A DNA stretch of 64,000 nt from Pseudomonas sp. FP453. GTDB lineage: Bacteria > Pseudomonadota > Gammaproteobacteria > Pseudomonadales > Pseudomonadaceae. The first letter of the stretch is position 1, and each line of letters starts with the position of its first letter. The stretch is from NCBI RefSeq assembly GCF_030687495.1, contig NZ_CP117435.1, positions 2,046,001 to 2,110,000 on the forward strand, written 5' to 3'. A program made the position numbers and the translations under genes. The notes below the pieces were generated by a model. That model had not been told where the DNA came from, did no database searches, and saw nothing but the letters and a program-made list of their open reading frames with translations. Below, piece by piece: positions 51,841 through 60,543 of this stretch.

Positions 51841-52932
51841 GTGCAACATGCGCTCGCCTTGCAGGTTTTCGCCGGGGCGGCGCTTGTTTACCGCCAGCTC
51901 GCCGATCTTGATCAGCCGCGTGCGCGTGACGTTGCGGCTCAGGCCCAGCAGGTTGGCGGTGTGGACCTGGTTGTAATGGCTGAAGCGGTAGGCGGCACGC
52001 AGCAGCGCATCTTCGACTTTTTCATGCAGGGCACCGGCCTGTTCTTCGAAGAGTTTCTGGAAGGCACGCTCCAGTAACGCGGCGGCGCTGTTGTCGGTGC
52101 CGTGCCCGCTGTCGTCCTGGCGCTCGATGCGCAGGTTGGACAGGCGCAGGTCGTCCCGTTCGATCACGCCGTTGCGGCAGATCAGCAGGGTGTGGTGAAT
52201 CACGTTTTCCAGCTCGCGGATATTGCCCGGCCAGCTGTAGCTTTTCAGCTTGTGCTCGGCCTCGCGGCTGATGGTGATCGGGCCGTAGCCGAGGCGTTGG
52301 CTGTAGGCTTCGATGAAATGCCGGGTCAGCGGCAGGATATCGCCGGGGCGCTCGCGCAGCGGGCTGAGTTCCAGGCTGACTACGTCGAGGCGGTAATACA
52401 GGTCTTCGCGGAAATGCCCGGCATTGATCGCCTTCTCCAATTGCACATTGGTTGCGGCGAGTACGCGCACATCAATCGGAATGCTCTTGCGTGAACCCAG
52501 GCGTACCACTTCGCGTTCCTGTAGGACGCGCAGCAGTTTGACCTGGATCGCCATCGGCAAGTCGCCAATCTCATCGAGAAACAAGGTGCCGCCGTCCGCC
52601 TCCTCGAACCAGCCGGCCTTGGCGCTGAGGGCGCCGGTGAAGGCGCCTTTTTCGTGGCCGAACAGTTCGGCCTCTACCAGGGATTCGGAGAACGCCCCGC
52701 AGTTCACCGCCACGAATGGCCGGTTGCGCCGCGCGCTGAGGTTGTGGATATGCCGCGCCACCAACTCTTTACCGGTGCCGGTCTCGCCGATGATCAACAC
52801 GCTGGCTTCGCTGGGCGCGACTTGCTGGATGTGGTCGAGCAGCGCCTGGGATTTCGGGTCTTCGAAGACCTGGGCGGTGGCGCGGATCGAGGTCGCAAGG
52901 GCGGGCGAGGGCGGTAGGGTTAATAGCTGCAT
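51829..52932 (-). CDS. sfnR: Sigma-54-dependent activator SfnR
   Basis: A 367-residue enhancer-binding protein lacking an N-terminal receiver domain. The AAA+ core has Walker A GETGTGKE (49-56) and the sigma-54 contact loop GAFTGA (96-101), followed by a C-terminal Fis-type HTH (NQVHTANLLGLSRNVTRTRLIKIGELA). This short architecture is that of SfnR, which activates sulfone/sulfonate utilisation during sulfur limitation. It is the last gene of the msuEDC-sfnR cluster on the minus strand. The ATG at 52932 is preferred over a GTG two codons earlier. Confidence 0.9.
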   Translation of the reverse strand: MQLLTLPPSPALATSIRATAQVFEDPKSQALLDHIQQVAPSEASVLIIGETGTGKELVARHIHNLSARRNRPFVAVNCGAFSESLVEAELFGHEKGAFTGALSAKAGWFEEADGGTLFLDEIGDLPMAIQVKLLRVLQEREVVRLGSRKSIPIDVRVLAATNVQLEKAINAGHFREDLYYRLDVVSLELSPLRERPGDILPLTRHFIEAYSQRLGYGPITISREAEHKLKSYSWPGNIRELENVIHHTLLICRNGVIERDDLRLSNLRIERQDDSGHGTDNSAAALLERAFQKLFEEQAGALHEKVEDALLRAAYRFSHYNQVHTANLLGLSRNVTRTRLIKIGELAVNKRRPGENLQGERMLHLSI

Positions 52933-52944
52933 GGGCACCTCTTC

Positions 52945-54132
52945 TCAGGAGTAGAACGTCGGAATGGGCAGGGAGTGGTTCAACGCCCAGTCCCCCAGTT
53001 CGTGGAGCTTGTAGTCCAGCGGATCGTGCAGGCTCTGGGTGCGCAGGTTGCGCCAGTGCCGATCCAGGCGTAGCGACGCGTGGGTAGAGCGCGCACCGGT
53101 GACTTCGAACAGGCGGCTGCACAACTCCAGGCCCTGGCGGGTGGCGGCGACTTTGGCGGTGGCGATGGCAATTGCCAGTTGGCCGCGCTCGTGTTCGCTG
53201 AGGCTGGGGCCCTTGGCCCACGCCTGGTCAAGCAAGTCGGCGGCGCGTTCGACCAACAGGCGTACGCCTTCCAGCGCCACCCAGAACTCGCCATAGTGAT
53301 GCAGCACGTAGGGGTCGTTGCGCACGTCGGTGGCGGAGGATTTATGCCAGGCGCGGGTTTCGGTAAGGGTGTAGTTGCGCGCTTCCTCAAAGGCGCCTTC
53401 GGCAATCCCGAGAAACATATGCGTGAAGGTCAACTGGGCGATCAACGGGCGCAGGCAGGCAAACGGCGTGCTCAGTGGGCCGGGGTCGAGCAGCAGCTCC
53501 GATTCTTCGACGCGCACCCGCTCGAAGCTGGCGCTGCCGCTGTCGGTCTGGCGCTGGCCGATGTTGTTCCAGTCATTGTGCAGGGTGATGCCGCTGCGCC
53601 CGCTGGGGATGGCGGCGATCAGCAGCTTGCCGCCGGCGCTTTCGTCCACCGCGGAGGCGATGAGCATCTCCGAGTCGCTGGCGCCGGAGCAGAAGCTCTT
53701 TTTGCCGGAGAATTCGCGCCAGCCACCGAAGTCCTTGACCACCGTACGCGTGTCCAGTGGGTTGAGAGCGTTGCCCCAGAACCAGTTCTTGCGCGCGGTC
53801 TGTTCGAACCAGGGTTGCCATTGGTCCGGGCGCGAAAACAGGCGCACGGTGGCCAGCATCAGGTGATGGAAGCCGAAGACGTGGGCGATGGAACTGTCGA
53901 CCTTGGCGAATTCGCGCACGATACCCAGGGTGTCGCTCCAGCGTGCGCCGAGGCCGCCGTATTGGGTGGGAATGCTCAGGGCCAGCAGGCCGCTGTGACG
54001 CAAGGCATCACGTTCGGCTTTGGGCGTGCCGCCGCGCTCGTCGCGTTCGACGGCGCTGAGGGCGAATTCGGCGGCCAGCAGTTTGGCGGTCTGCAAGGGG
54101 GAGGGCAGGACGCTGTGGGGTTTGGCTGTCAC
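52945..54132 (-). CDS. msuC: FMNH2-dependent methanesulfinate monooxygenase MsuC (acyl-CoA dehydrogenase fold)
   Basis: A 395-residue flavoprotein of the acyl-CoA dehydrogenase superfamily, close to the SfnB/DszC/MsuC subgroup (LLALSIPTQYGGLGARWSDTLGIVREFAKVDSSIAHVFGFHHLMLATVRLFS; WNNIGQRQTDSGSASFERVRV). MsuC oxidises methanesulfinate to methanesulfonate using FMNH2 supplied by MsuE. The GTG at 54132 has a GAGGA ribosome site; the upstream frame is REP-derived. Gene order msuE-msuD-msuC-sfnR matches PA2357-PA2354. Confidence 0.87.
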   Translation of the reverse strand: MTAKPHSVLPSPLQTAKLLAAEFALSAVERDERGGTPKAERDALRHSGLLALSIPTQYGGLGARWSDTLGIVREFAKVDSSIAHVFGFHHLMLATVRLFSRPDQWQPWFEQTARKNWFWGNALNPLDTRTVVKDFGGWREFSGKKSFCSGASDSEMLIASAVDESAGGKLLIAAIPSGRSGITLHNDWNNIGQRQTDSGSASFERVRVEESELLLDPGPLSTPFACLRPLIAQLTFTHMFLGIAEGAFEEARNYTLTETRAWHKSSATDVRNDPYVLHHYGEFWVALEGVRLLVERAADLLDQAWAKGPSLSEHERGQLAIAIATAKVAATRQGLELCSRLFEVTGARSTHASLRLDRHWRNLRTQSLHDPLDYKLHELGDWALNHSLPIPTFYS

Positions 54133-54187
54133 GCGGTGTTCCTCATTTTTTATCTGGCAATGAAGCCCAAATGTGGGGGCGGGCTTG

Positions 54188-54273
54188 TGTGGGAGCTGGC
54201 TTGCCTGCGATAGCCTCACCTCGGTCTAACTGACATACCGAGGTGCCTGTATCGCGGGCAAGCCCGCTCCCAC
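54188..54273. repeat. Hybrid REPIN between msuC and msuD
   Basis: The left end is GTGTGGGAGCTGGCTTGCCTGC and the right end is the inverted CGGGCAAGCCCGCTCCCAC variant, so the two arms belong to different REP subtypes. A fragment of another REP (GGGGGCGGGCTTG) lies immediately left. Confidence 0.82.
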
Positions 54274-54294
54274 ATAAAGCCGATCTCACTGCCC

Positions 54295-55437
54295 TCAGGC
54301 TTTTGTCGTGGGCAACACATCGTTGGCAATCATTTCGCCAAACGGTCCGGTGAGGTTGGTGATACCGCGCCCGGCCAGGCTGGCGTACGGCTCCGGCAAC
54401 AGGGGGAACACCAGCTCGGCAAACCGATAGGCCTCTTCCAGGTGCGGGTAACCGGAGAAAATGAAGCTTTCGATCCCCAGGTCAGCGTATTCCTGGATGC
54501 GCGCGGCCACTTGCTGCGGGTTGCCCACCAGCGCGGTGCCGGCGCCGCCGCGCACCAGGCCGACACCGGCCCACAGGTTGGGGGCGATCTCCAGGTTGTC
54601 GCGGCGCCCGTCATGCAGCGCGGCCATGCGGCGCTGGCCTTCGGAATCAAAACGCGAGAAGGATTTTTGCGCCGCGGCGATGGTTTCATCGCTGATGTGT
54701 TCGATCAGTTTGTCGGCGGCTTTCCAGGCGTCTTCCTCGGTCTCGCGCACGATCACATGCAGGCGAATGCCGAATTTCACCGTGCGGCCGTGACGGGCGG
54801 CGCGCTCACGCACATCGGCGAGTTTTGCTGCGACGGCGGCGGGCGGCTCGCCCCAGGTCAGGTACACATCCACCTGTTCGGCGGCGAGGTCGTGGGCGGC
54901 GTCTGAGGAACCGCCGAAGTACAGCGGCGGATACGGCTTCTGCACCGGTGGGTAAAGGGCCTTGGCGTTCTGCACCCGCAGGTGTTTGCCTTCGAAATCT
55001 ACCGATTCGCCCTGCAACACGCGGCGCCAGATCTGGAGGAATTCGTCGGAGACTTCGTAGCGTTCACTGTGGTCGAGGAAACTGCCGTCGCCACGGTTTT
55101 CGTCGGGATCGCCGCCGGTGACCACGTTGATCAGCAGCCGGCCGTTGGACAGGCGGTCCAGGGTGGCGGCCATGCGTGCGCTAACGGTGGGCGAAATGAT
55201 GCCCGGACGGATCGCCACCAGGTAACGCAGGCGTTCGGTAAGTGGCACCAGCGCCGAGGCGATGACCCAGGAGTCTTCGCACGAGCGCCCGGTAGGAATC
55301 AGCACGCCGTAGTAACCGAGGCTGTCAGCGGCTTGTGCGACTTGCTTCAGATAGTTGAGGGTGACAGGCCGCGCACCTTGCGTGGTGCCCAGGTAATGAC
55401 CGTCGCCGTGGGTCGGTAGAAACCAGAAAACATCCAT
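54295..55437 (-). CDS. msuD: FMNH2-dependent alkanesulfonate monooxygenase (MsuD/SsuD)
   Basis: A 380-residue luciferase-like monooxygenase matching the SsuD/MsuD family in length and sequence ([69 protein letters not shown]). It cleaves the C-S bond of alkanesulfonates to give sulfite for cysteine synthesis. The adjacent msuE and msuC favour methanesulfonate (MsuD) over SsuD, whose gene is usually in the ssuEADCB operon. Start at the ATG at 55437, right next to msuE. Confidence 0.92.
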   Translation of the reverse strand: MDVFWFLPTHGDGHYLGTTQGARPVTLNYLKQVAQAADSLGYYGVLIPTGRSCEDSWVIASALVPLTERLRYLVAIRPGIISPTVSARMAATLDRLSNGRLLINVVTGGDPDENRGDGSFLDHSERYEVSDEFLQIWRRVLQGESVDFEGKHLRVQNAKALYPPVQKPYPPLYFGGSSDAAHDLAAEQVDVYLTWGEPPAAVAAKLADVRERAARHGRTVKFGIRLHVIVRETEEDAWKAADKLIEHISDETIAAAQKSFSRFDSEGQRRMAALHDGRRDNLEIAPNLWAGVGLVRGGAGTALVGNPQQVAARIQEYADLGIESFIFSGYPHLEEAYRFAELVFPLLPEPYASLAGRGITNLTGPFGEMIANDVLPTTKA

Positions 55438-55446
55438 GACAAATCC

Positions 55447-56010
55447 TTAAGCGATTTTCAGCAGAGAGGGGGAGTGCGCTGCAAACAACGGTGCAGCGCG
55501 TTCTGCCGCAAGGCGGATACGGCCCTTCAAGGGCTCACTGGTTATTTGGTAATCGGTGAAGTCGGCTTCGGTGGCGTACACGCCGATCGGCAAGGTCAGC
55601 GCCTGGAAGAAGCTGAACAGCGGGCGCAGCTGGTGATCGAGGACCAGTGCGTGGCGTTCGCTGCCGCCGGTTGCGGCGAGCAGCACTGGGGTGTTGATCA
55701 AGGCGTTGAGGCCGACCAGGTCGAAAAGGTGCTTGAGCAACCCTGGGTAGGAACCGCGATAGACCGGCGCGGCGACGATCAGCAGGTCGGCCTGTTCGAT
55801 GGCCAACAGTTGTGCTTCGACGTCGGCGGGTAATTCATCACGGGACAGGGCGCCGCCTAATGGCCGGGCAATGTCGCCCAGTTCGATCAAGGTGGTCTGG
55901 ATCGGCAGCAAGGTGGCCAGTTCAGCCAGCACCGCTTGGGTCAAGACGAGGGTACGGGACGGGCGCCAGGTTCCGCCGGAGAGGGCAACGACATTCAGGT
56001 GACGGGTCAT
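55447..56010 (-). CDS. msuE: NADH-dependent FMN reductase MsuE
   Basis: A 187-residue flavodoxin-like reductase (NVVALSGGTWRPSRTLVLTQAVLAEL; VVAAPVYRGSYPGLLKHLFDLVGLNALINTPVLLAATGGSERHALVLDHQLRPLFSFFQA) of the SsuE/MsuE group. It provides FMNH2 to MsuD and MsuC. It is the first gene of the cluster. The ATG at 56010 has an AAGGAA ribosome site. A -24/-12 promoter and a palindrome upstream fit sigma-54/SfnR control. Confidence 0.91.
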   Translation of the reverse strand: MTRHLNVVALSGGTWRPSRTLVLTQAVLAELATLLPIQTTLIELGDIARPLGGALSRDELPADVEAQLLAIEQADLLIVAAPVYRGSYPGLLKHLFDLVGLNALINTPVLLAATGGSERHALVLDHQLRPLFSFFQALTLPIGVYATEADFTDYQITSEPLKGRIRLAAERAAPLFAAHSPSLLKIA

Positions 56011-56062
56011 GAACAGTTCCTTTTTCAACAGGGGTTCGTAGCAAATCGGTGCAACGTGTTGA

Positions 56063-56077
56063 GCAAGAGCTGTACCA
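56063..56077 (-). promoter_or_regulatory. Sigma-54 (-24/-12) promoter of msuEDC-sfnR
   Basis: On the minus strand TGGTACAGCTCTTGC has GG and GC exactly ten bases apart and fits TGGCACG-N4-TTGC with two mismatches. It would start transcription about 40 bases before msuE. Confidence 0.8.
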
Positions 56078-56160
56078 ATGACGACGAGCCTTGATTGGCG
56101 TGGGCTGTGGGCTCGTAGCTGAAAAAGCGGGTGTTGCCTGCGTGGTGAATTGTTGAATGG

Positions 56161-56178
56161 CTGTTGCCTGGGCAACAG
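56161..56178. promoter_or_regulatory. Palindrome CTGTTGCCTGGGCAACAG, candidate SfnR enhancer site
   Basis: Eight-base perfect arms with a two-base centre, about 100 bases upstream of the -24/-12 promoter, the right distance for a sigma-54 activator site. Partial half-sites GTTGCCTG lie at 56132 and GTTGCG at 56179. Confidence 0.65.
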
Positions 56179-56249
56179 TTGCGTGGCGAACAGTTCCGGT
56201 GTGGTGTGTGGCCATTTATAGAAGGTTATGTTTATTCCGTAAATGAACG

Positions 56250-56280
56250 TATTTCCATATTTATAGATCATATGGAAATA
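56250..56280. promoter_or_regulatory. Inverted repeat upstream of msuE / divergent lipoprotein
   Basis: Perfect 11-base arms (TATTTCCATAT and ATATGGAAATA) separated by 9 bases, followed by a weaker dyad (GCTATCAG at 56291 and CTGATAGC at 56313). No protein reading is plausible through here. It may be an operator for an unidentified regulator. Confidence 0.45.
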
Positions 56281-56408
56281 TATGGCGGCAGCTATCAGAG
56301 GTGCTTCGATGGCTGATAGCGACTATCACGGGAGGTGATTTTTCTCTGTGAAAGTGCCGGAGTAGCCTGTGTTCATTGACTCGAAACCTACTTCGCAGAG
56401 CCGCCGCC

Positions 56409-56678
56409 ATGAACCGATTCCTTGCTGTTTGCTTGTTGCTTGTCACCGCCGTCCTCGCTGGCTGTGCGACCCATCCGTCACCTGAGTTGCGCCCTTACAC
56501 GGCAGACGAAAGCACACAGTTGGCCCTTGAGGCGTTGAGCCGTCGTGGTTTGTCGTTTGATGAATACCAACAGCAGCGCGCCGCACTGACTGGCCAGCCA
56601 CAGAAGCCTTTCGGCTTTGATCGCAGGGGCGAGATGAACGCCGAACGCAGCGTGACCCTGCATGGTCGTCCCAGTTGA
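56409..56678 (+). CDS. Small hypothetical lipoprotein
   Basis: An 89-residue protein with a type II signal and lipobox (VTAVLAGC, lipidated C19), then a short polar domain (RPYTADESTQLALEALSRRGLSFDEYQQQRAALTGQPQKPF). Envelope lipoprotein; no recognised function. The start at 56409 gives the proper signal peptide. No good ribosome site is visible. A terminator follows 20 bases after the stop. Confidence 0.75.
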   Translation: MNRFLAVCLLLVTAVLAGCATHPSPELRPYTADESTQLALEALSRRGLSFDEYQQQRAALTGQPQKPFGFDRRGEMNAERSVTLHGRPS

Positions 56679-56697
56679 GGGCGGTATTGGCCATGAA

Positions 56698-56735
56698 GAG
56701 CCCGAGGTTCTCCTTAAGGAATCTCGGGCTTTTTG
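56698..56735 (+). terminator. Terminator of the small lipoprotein gene
   Basis: GAGCCCGAG pairs with CTCGGGCTT around a 16-base loop and runs into TTTTTG. Confidence 0.85.
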
Positions 56736-56906
56736 TTTTCCATGGCACGACTTCAGCCTGTTAAGCTGAATTTCAGGAGCGTTCCTACGCACATTTACCT
56801 AAAGTGGTCCTTTTTTAATGGCATTTGATCGGTTAAACCTGACGACCTCTGTCCCGGTCGATGCCCCTGAGACGCTGCTCTCGGGAACCTGCTCTGCGAG
56901 TCTTTC

Positions 56907-58067
56907 ATGAATAAACGTCCGTTGTATTTCGACTACGCCGCCACCACGCCGGTGGATGAGCGGGTTATCCAGGTCATGGTTGAGTGTCTGGGTTTCAACG
57001 CCAATTTCGGCAACCCTGCGTCCAGTTCCCACGCGTTCGGCCAAGCGGCCCGGCAAACGGTTGAACAGGCGCGCCGCCAGGTGGCCGAGTTGGTGGGCGC
57101 CCAGGCTGAGCAGATCGTCTGGACGTCCGGTGCCACCGAATCCAACAACCTCGCCATCAAGGGCGTGGCCCAGGCGCGGGGTGTGGCGGGTGGGCATATC
57201 ATCACCAGCCAGATCGAGCACAAGGCCACGCTGGACACCGCGCGGCAATTGCAGGAAGCCGGCGTGGCCGTGACTTACCTGGTGCCGGACGCCGATGGGC
57301 TGATCACCGCCGATGCGGTGAGCGAAGCGTTGCGTGAAGACACCTTCCTGGTGTCGTTGATGCTGGTAAACAACGAACTGGGGACCCTCAACGACATTCC
57401 GGGCATTGGTGCGCGGGTGCGTGAGCATGGCGCGCTGCTGCATGTGGACGCGGCGCAAGGGGCGGGCAAGGTGGCAATCGACCTGGCGCAATGGCCGGTG
57501 GATCTGATGTCGTTTTCTGCCCACAAGCTGTACGGCCCCAAGGGCATCGGCGCGTTGTATGTCGGGCCGCGGGCGCAGCAGAAGGTGTTGGCGCAGATCC
57601 ACGGCGGCGGTCACGAAGGTGGTTTGCGCTCCGGTACCCTGGCGACCCATCAGATTGCGGGCATGGGCACGGCGTTCGCCCTGGCGGCGGCAGCTTTTGT
57701 TGAAGAAAAGGCCGTCATCGTAGCCTTGCGCCAGCGCCTGCTGGACCAGCTGGCAGCGGTGCCGGGTGTGCGCCTCAATGGCAGCGCGACGCAGCGGATT
57801 CCCCATACCCTGAGCCTCACGTTCGCCGAGGGCGAATTCAATGCGGCGGCGTTGAGCGCGGGGCTCGCGTTTTCGGCGACCTCGGCGTGCAATTCGGCAA
57901 GCAATGCACCGTCCCACGTGCTGCTGGCGTTGGGGCATGACGCGCGCAGTGCCGGCCGTACCATTCGCTTGAGCCTGGGCCGGTTTACCACCGAGCAGGA
58001 TATCGACCAGGCCGCGCAGTTGATCAAGGCGGCATTGGCCAGCGCACCGGCGTTCTGGGCGGTCTGA
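56907..58067 (+). CDS. Cysteine desulfurase (IscS/NifS-like)
   Basis: A 386-residue PLP enzyme with the lysine K207 in SFSAHKLYGPKG and the active-site loop carrying C328 in SATSACNSASN. The long loop (ACNSASNAPSHVLLAL) is the class I (IscS/NifS) form. It lacks the usual Isc neighbours, so it is an additional desulfurase rather than the housekeeping iscS; it may provide sulfur for a tRNA thiolation or local Fe-S target. Start ATG with no strong ribosome site; followed by pepP on the same strand. Confidence 0.9.
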   Translation: MNKRPLYFDYAATTPVDERVIQVMVECLGFNANFGNPASSSHAFGQAARQTVEQARRQVAELVGAQAEQIVWTSGATESNNLAIKGVAQARGVAGGHIITSQIEHKATLDTARQLQEAGVAVTYLVPDADGLITADAVSEALREDTFLVSLMLVNNELGTLNDIPGIGARVREHGALLHVDAAQGAGKVAIDLAQWPVDLMSFSAHKLYGPKGIGALYVGPRAQQKVLAQIHGGGHEGGLRSGTLATHQIAGMGTAFALAAAAFVEEKAVIVALRQRLLDQLAAVPGVRLNGSATQRIPHTLSLTFAEGEFNAAALSAGLAFSATSACNSASNAPSHVLLALGHDARSAGRTIRLSLGRFTTEQDIDQAAQLIKAALASAPAFWAV

Positions 58068-58116
58068 TCCCTTTTTCGCAACACATAATAATTATTCGTG
58101 GTTAGCAGGAGACACA

Positions 58117-59925
58117 ATGAGTACGCAGCCCTTGACCCATGGAACGGTTCCCCAGCGCCTGGCGCAGACCCGCGAACTGATGCGCCGCGAGGGCATTCAT
58201 GCCCTGCTGGTACCGTCAGCCGACCCGCACTTGTCCGAGTATTTGCCGGGCTACTGGCAGGGGCGCCAATGGTTGTCGGGGTTTCATGGCTCGGTGGGTA
58301 CGCTGATTGTCACTGCGGATTTCGCCGGCGTTTGGGCAGATAGCCGCTATTGGGAACAGGCAACCAAGGAACTCAAGGGCAGCGGTATCGAGTTGGTGAA
58401 GCTGCAGCCGGGCCAACCTGGGCCGCTGGAATGGCTGGCCGAGCAAACACCGGAAGGGGGTGTGGTGGCGGTGGATGGCGCGGTAATGGCCGTGGCTTCG
58501 GCGCGTACGCTCGGTGGCAAACTCGCGGAACGCGCTGCACGCCTGCGTACCGATATCGATCTGCTGAACGAGGTCTGGCAAGACCGGCCGACGTTGCCCA
58601 ACCAGCCGATCTATCAACACCTGCCGCCGCAGGCCACCGTCAGCCGTGGCGAGAAGCTCGCCGCACTGCGCGCCAGCCTGCAAGAGAAGGGGGCCGACTG
58701 GCACTTTATCGCCACCCTGGATGACATCGCATGGCTGTTCAACCTGCGTGGCGCCGATGTGTCGTTTAACCCGGTGTTTGTGTCCTTCGCGTTGATAAGT
58801 CAGCAGCAGGCCACGTTGTTTGTGGCGCTGAGCAAAGTCGATGCAGCGCTACGCGCAGTGCTGGAGCAGGACGGTGTCACCCTGCGTGATTACAGCGAAG
58901 TGGCGGATGCATTGCGCGCGGTGCCAGCGGGCGCCAGTGTGCAGATCGATCCGGCACGCGTCACGGCGGGCCTGCTGGAGAATCTTGATAGCGGCGTCAA
59001 GCTCGTGGAAGGGCTGAACCCGACCACGCTGGCCAAATCGCGCAAGAGCCTGGCGGACGCGGAACACATCCGTCAGGCCATGGAGCAGGACGGCGCGGCG
59101 TTGTGTGAGTTTTTCGCCTGGCTGGACAGTGCGTTGGGCCGTGAACGTATCACCGAGCTGACTATTGATGAGCACCTGACCGCTGCGCGTACCCGTCGTC
59201 CGGGTTATGTGTCGCTGAGTTTCAATACCATCGCTGCGTACAACGCCAACGGGGCGATGCCGCATTACCATGCCACCGAAGAAGAGCATGCGCTGATCGA
59301 GGGTGATGGCTTGTTGCTGATCGACTCGGGTGGCCAGTACCTGGGTGGTACCACGGACATCACGCGGATGGTGCCGGTCGGGACGCCGAGTGACGAGCAG
59401 AAGCGCGATTGCATGCGGGTGCTCAAGGGGGTGATTGCCTTGTCCCGTGCGCATTTCCCCAAGGGCATCCTGTCGCCGTTGCTGGACGCCATCGCCCGCG
59501 CGCCGATCTGGGCCGAGGGTGTGGACTACGGCCATGGCACAGGCCACGGTGTAGGTTATTTCCTGAATGTGCATGAAGGCCCGCAGGTGATCGCCTACCA
59601 GGCCGTGGCCGCGCCGCAAACGGCGATGCAGCCGGGCATGATCACGTCGATCGAGCCGGGTACTTACCGTCCGGGGCGTTGGGGGGTGCGTATCGAGAAC
59701 CTGGTGTTGAACCGTGAAGCGGGCAAGACCGAGTTTGGTGAGTTCCTCAAGTTTGAAACCCTGACCTTGTGCCCGATCGACACCCGCTGCCTGGTAGCGT
59801 CGCTGCTGACGGCGGACGAGCGTGAGTGGTTCAACGCTTACCACGCTGAAGTGCGCGAGCGCCTGAGCCCGTTGCTCAACGGCGCTGCGCTTGAGTGGTT
59901 GCAGGTGCGTACGGCGGCTATTTGA
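58117..59925 (+). CDS. Xaa-Pro aminopeptidase (M24 family)
   Basis: A 602-residue three-domain aminopeptidase P of the long cytosolic type. N-terminal creatinase domains precede a C-terminal pita-bread domain with the metal ligands: D-x10-D (LLLIDSGGQYLGGTTDITRM), H (GHGTGHGVGYFLNVHEGP), E (SIEPGTYRPG) and E (GVRIENLVL). It removes N-terminal residues preceding proline. The ATG has an AGGAGA ribosome site. Its end overlaps by 8 bases the end of the convergent isomerase gene. Confidence 0.93.
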   Translation: MSTQPLTHGTVPQRLAQTRELMRREGIHALLVPSADPHLSEYLPGYWQGRQWLSGFHGSVGTLIVTADFAGVWADSRYWEQATKELKGSGIELVKLQPGQPGPLEWLAEQTPEGGVVAVDGAVMAVASARTLGGKLAERAARLRTDIDLLNEVWQDRPTLPNQPIYQHLPPQATVSRGEKLAALRASLQEKGADWHFIATLDDIAWLFNLRGADVSFNPVFVSFALISQQQATLFVALSKVDAALRAVLEQDGVTLRDYSEVADALRAVPAGASVQIDPARVTAGLLENLDSGVKLVEGLNPTTLAKSRKSLADAEHIRQAMEQDGAALCEFFAWLDSALGRERITELTIDEHLTAARTRRPGYVSLSFNTIAAYNANGAMPHYHATEEEHALIEGDGLLLIDSGGQYLGGTTDITRMVPVGTPSDEQKRDCMRVLKGVIALSRAHFPKGILSPLLDAIARAPIWAEGVDYGHGTGHGVGYFLNVHEGPQVIAYQAVAAPQTAMQPGMITSIEPGTYRPGRWGVRIENLVLNREAGKTEFGEFLKFETLTLCPIDTRCLVASLLTADEREWFNAYHAEVRERLSPLLNGAALEWLQVRTAAI

Positions 59926-60511
59926 TCAAGGCTTCGCGCACAAACTCCAGACGGTCCTGACCGAAGAACAGCTGATTGCCTACAAACAGGCTGGGGGCGC
60001 CGAACACGCCGCGTTGAACGGCTTGTTCGGTCTTGTCCTTGAGGGCGGTCTTTACGCTTTCGTCATTGGCGAGAGCCAGGACCTCCTCAGGGTCAAAGCC
60101 GTGCTCGGTCAGTACTTTGGCAACGACGGCGGGATCGCCCAAGTGAAGGCCTTCGACCCAGAGGGCGCGGAACAGGCAGTCGACAAAAGCCTCGAAGCGC
60201 TCAGGCTGACGCATTTGGACACCGGTGACTGCACGCATCAGCACCAGGGTATTGATCGGGAAGTGCGGGTTGAACTTGAGGGTTACCTGGTAGCGCTGGG
60301 CGTATCGGGCCAGGTCGTCGAACATGTAGCGACCCTTTGCAGGGACGGTGATGGGGGAGGCATTGCCGGTGGCTTTGAATACCCCGCCCAATAACATGGG
60401 TTGGTACACCAGTTGAGCTGCGGTTTCGGCGCACAGTGCCGGCAGTTGGGTGTATGCCAGATAGCTGGCAGGGCTGCCGAGGTCGAAGAAGAACTCCAGG
60501 GTTTTAGGCAT
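59918..60511 (-). CDS. 2-hydroxychromene-2-carboxylate isomerase (DsbA/kappa-GST family)
   Basis: A 197-residue thioredoxin-fold protein (LEFFFDLGSPASYLAYTQLPALCAETAAQLVYQPMLLGGVFKATGNASP; GVFGAPSLFVGNQLFFGQDRLEFV). The SPASYLA motif replaces the CxxC of true DsbA. Members isomerise hydroxychromene carboxylate with glutathione in naphthalene breakdown, but many act on unknown substrates. It follows an SDR gene by 32 bases on the same strand, so they form a two-gene unit. Confidence 0.88.
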   Translation of the reverse strand: MPKTLEFFFDLGSPASYLAYTQLPALCAETAAQLVYQPMLLGGVFKATGNASPITVPAKGRYMFDDLARYAQRYQVTLKFNPHFPINTLVLMRAVTGVQMRQPERFEAFVDCLFRALWVEGLHLGDPAVVAKVLTEHGFDPEEVLALANDESVKTALKDKTEQAVQRGVFGAPSLFVGNQLFFGQDRLEFVREALIK

Positions 60512-60543
60512 GGCTGATGCTCTCTGCTTATTGTTATGGGGGC

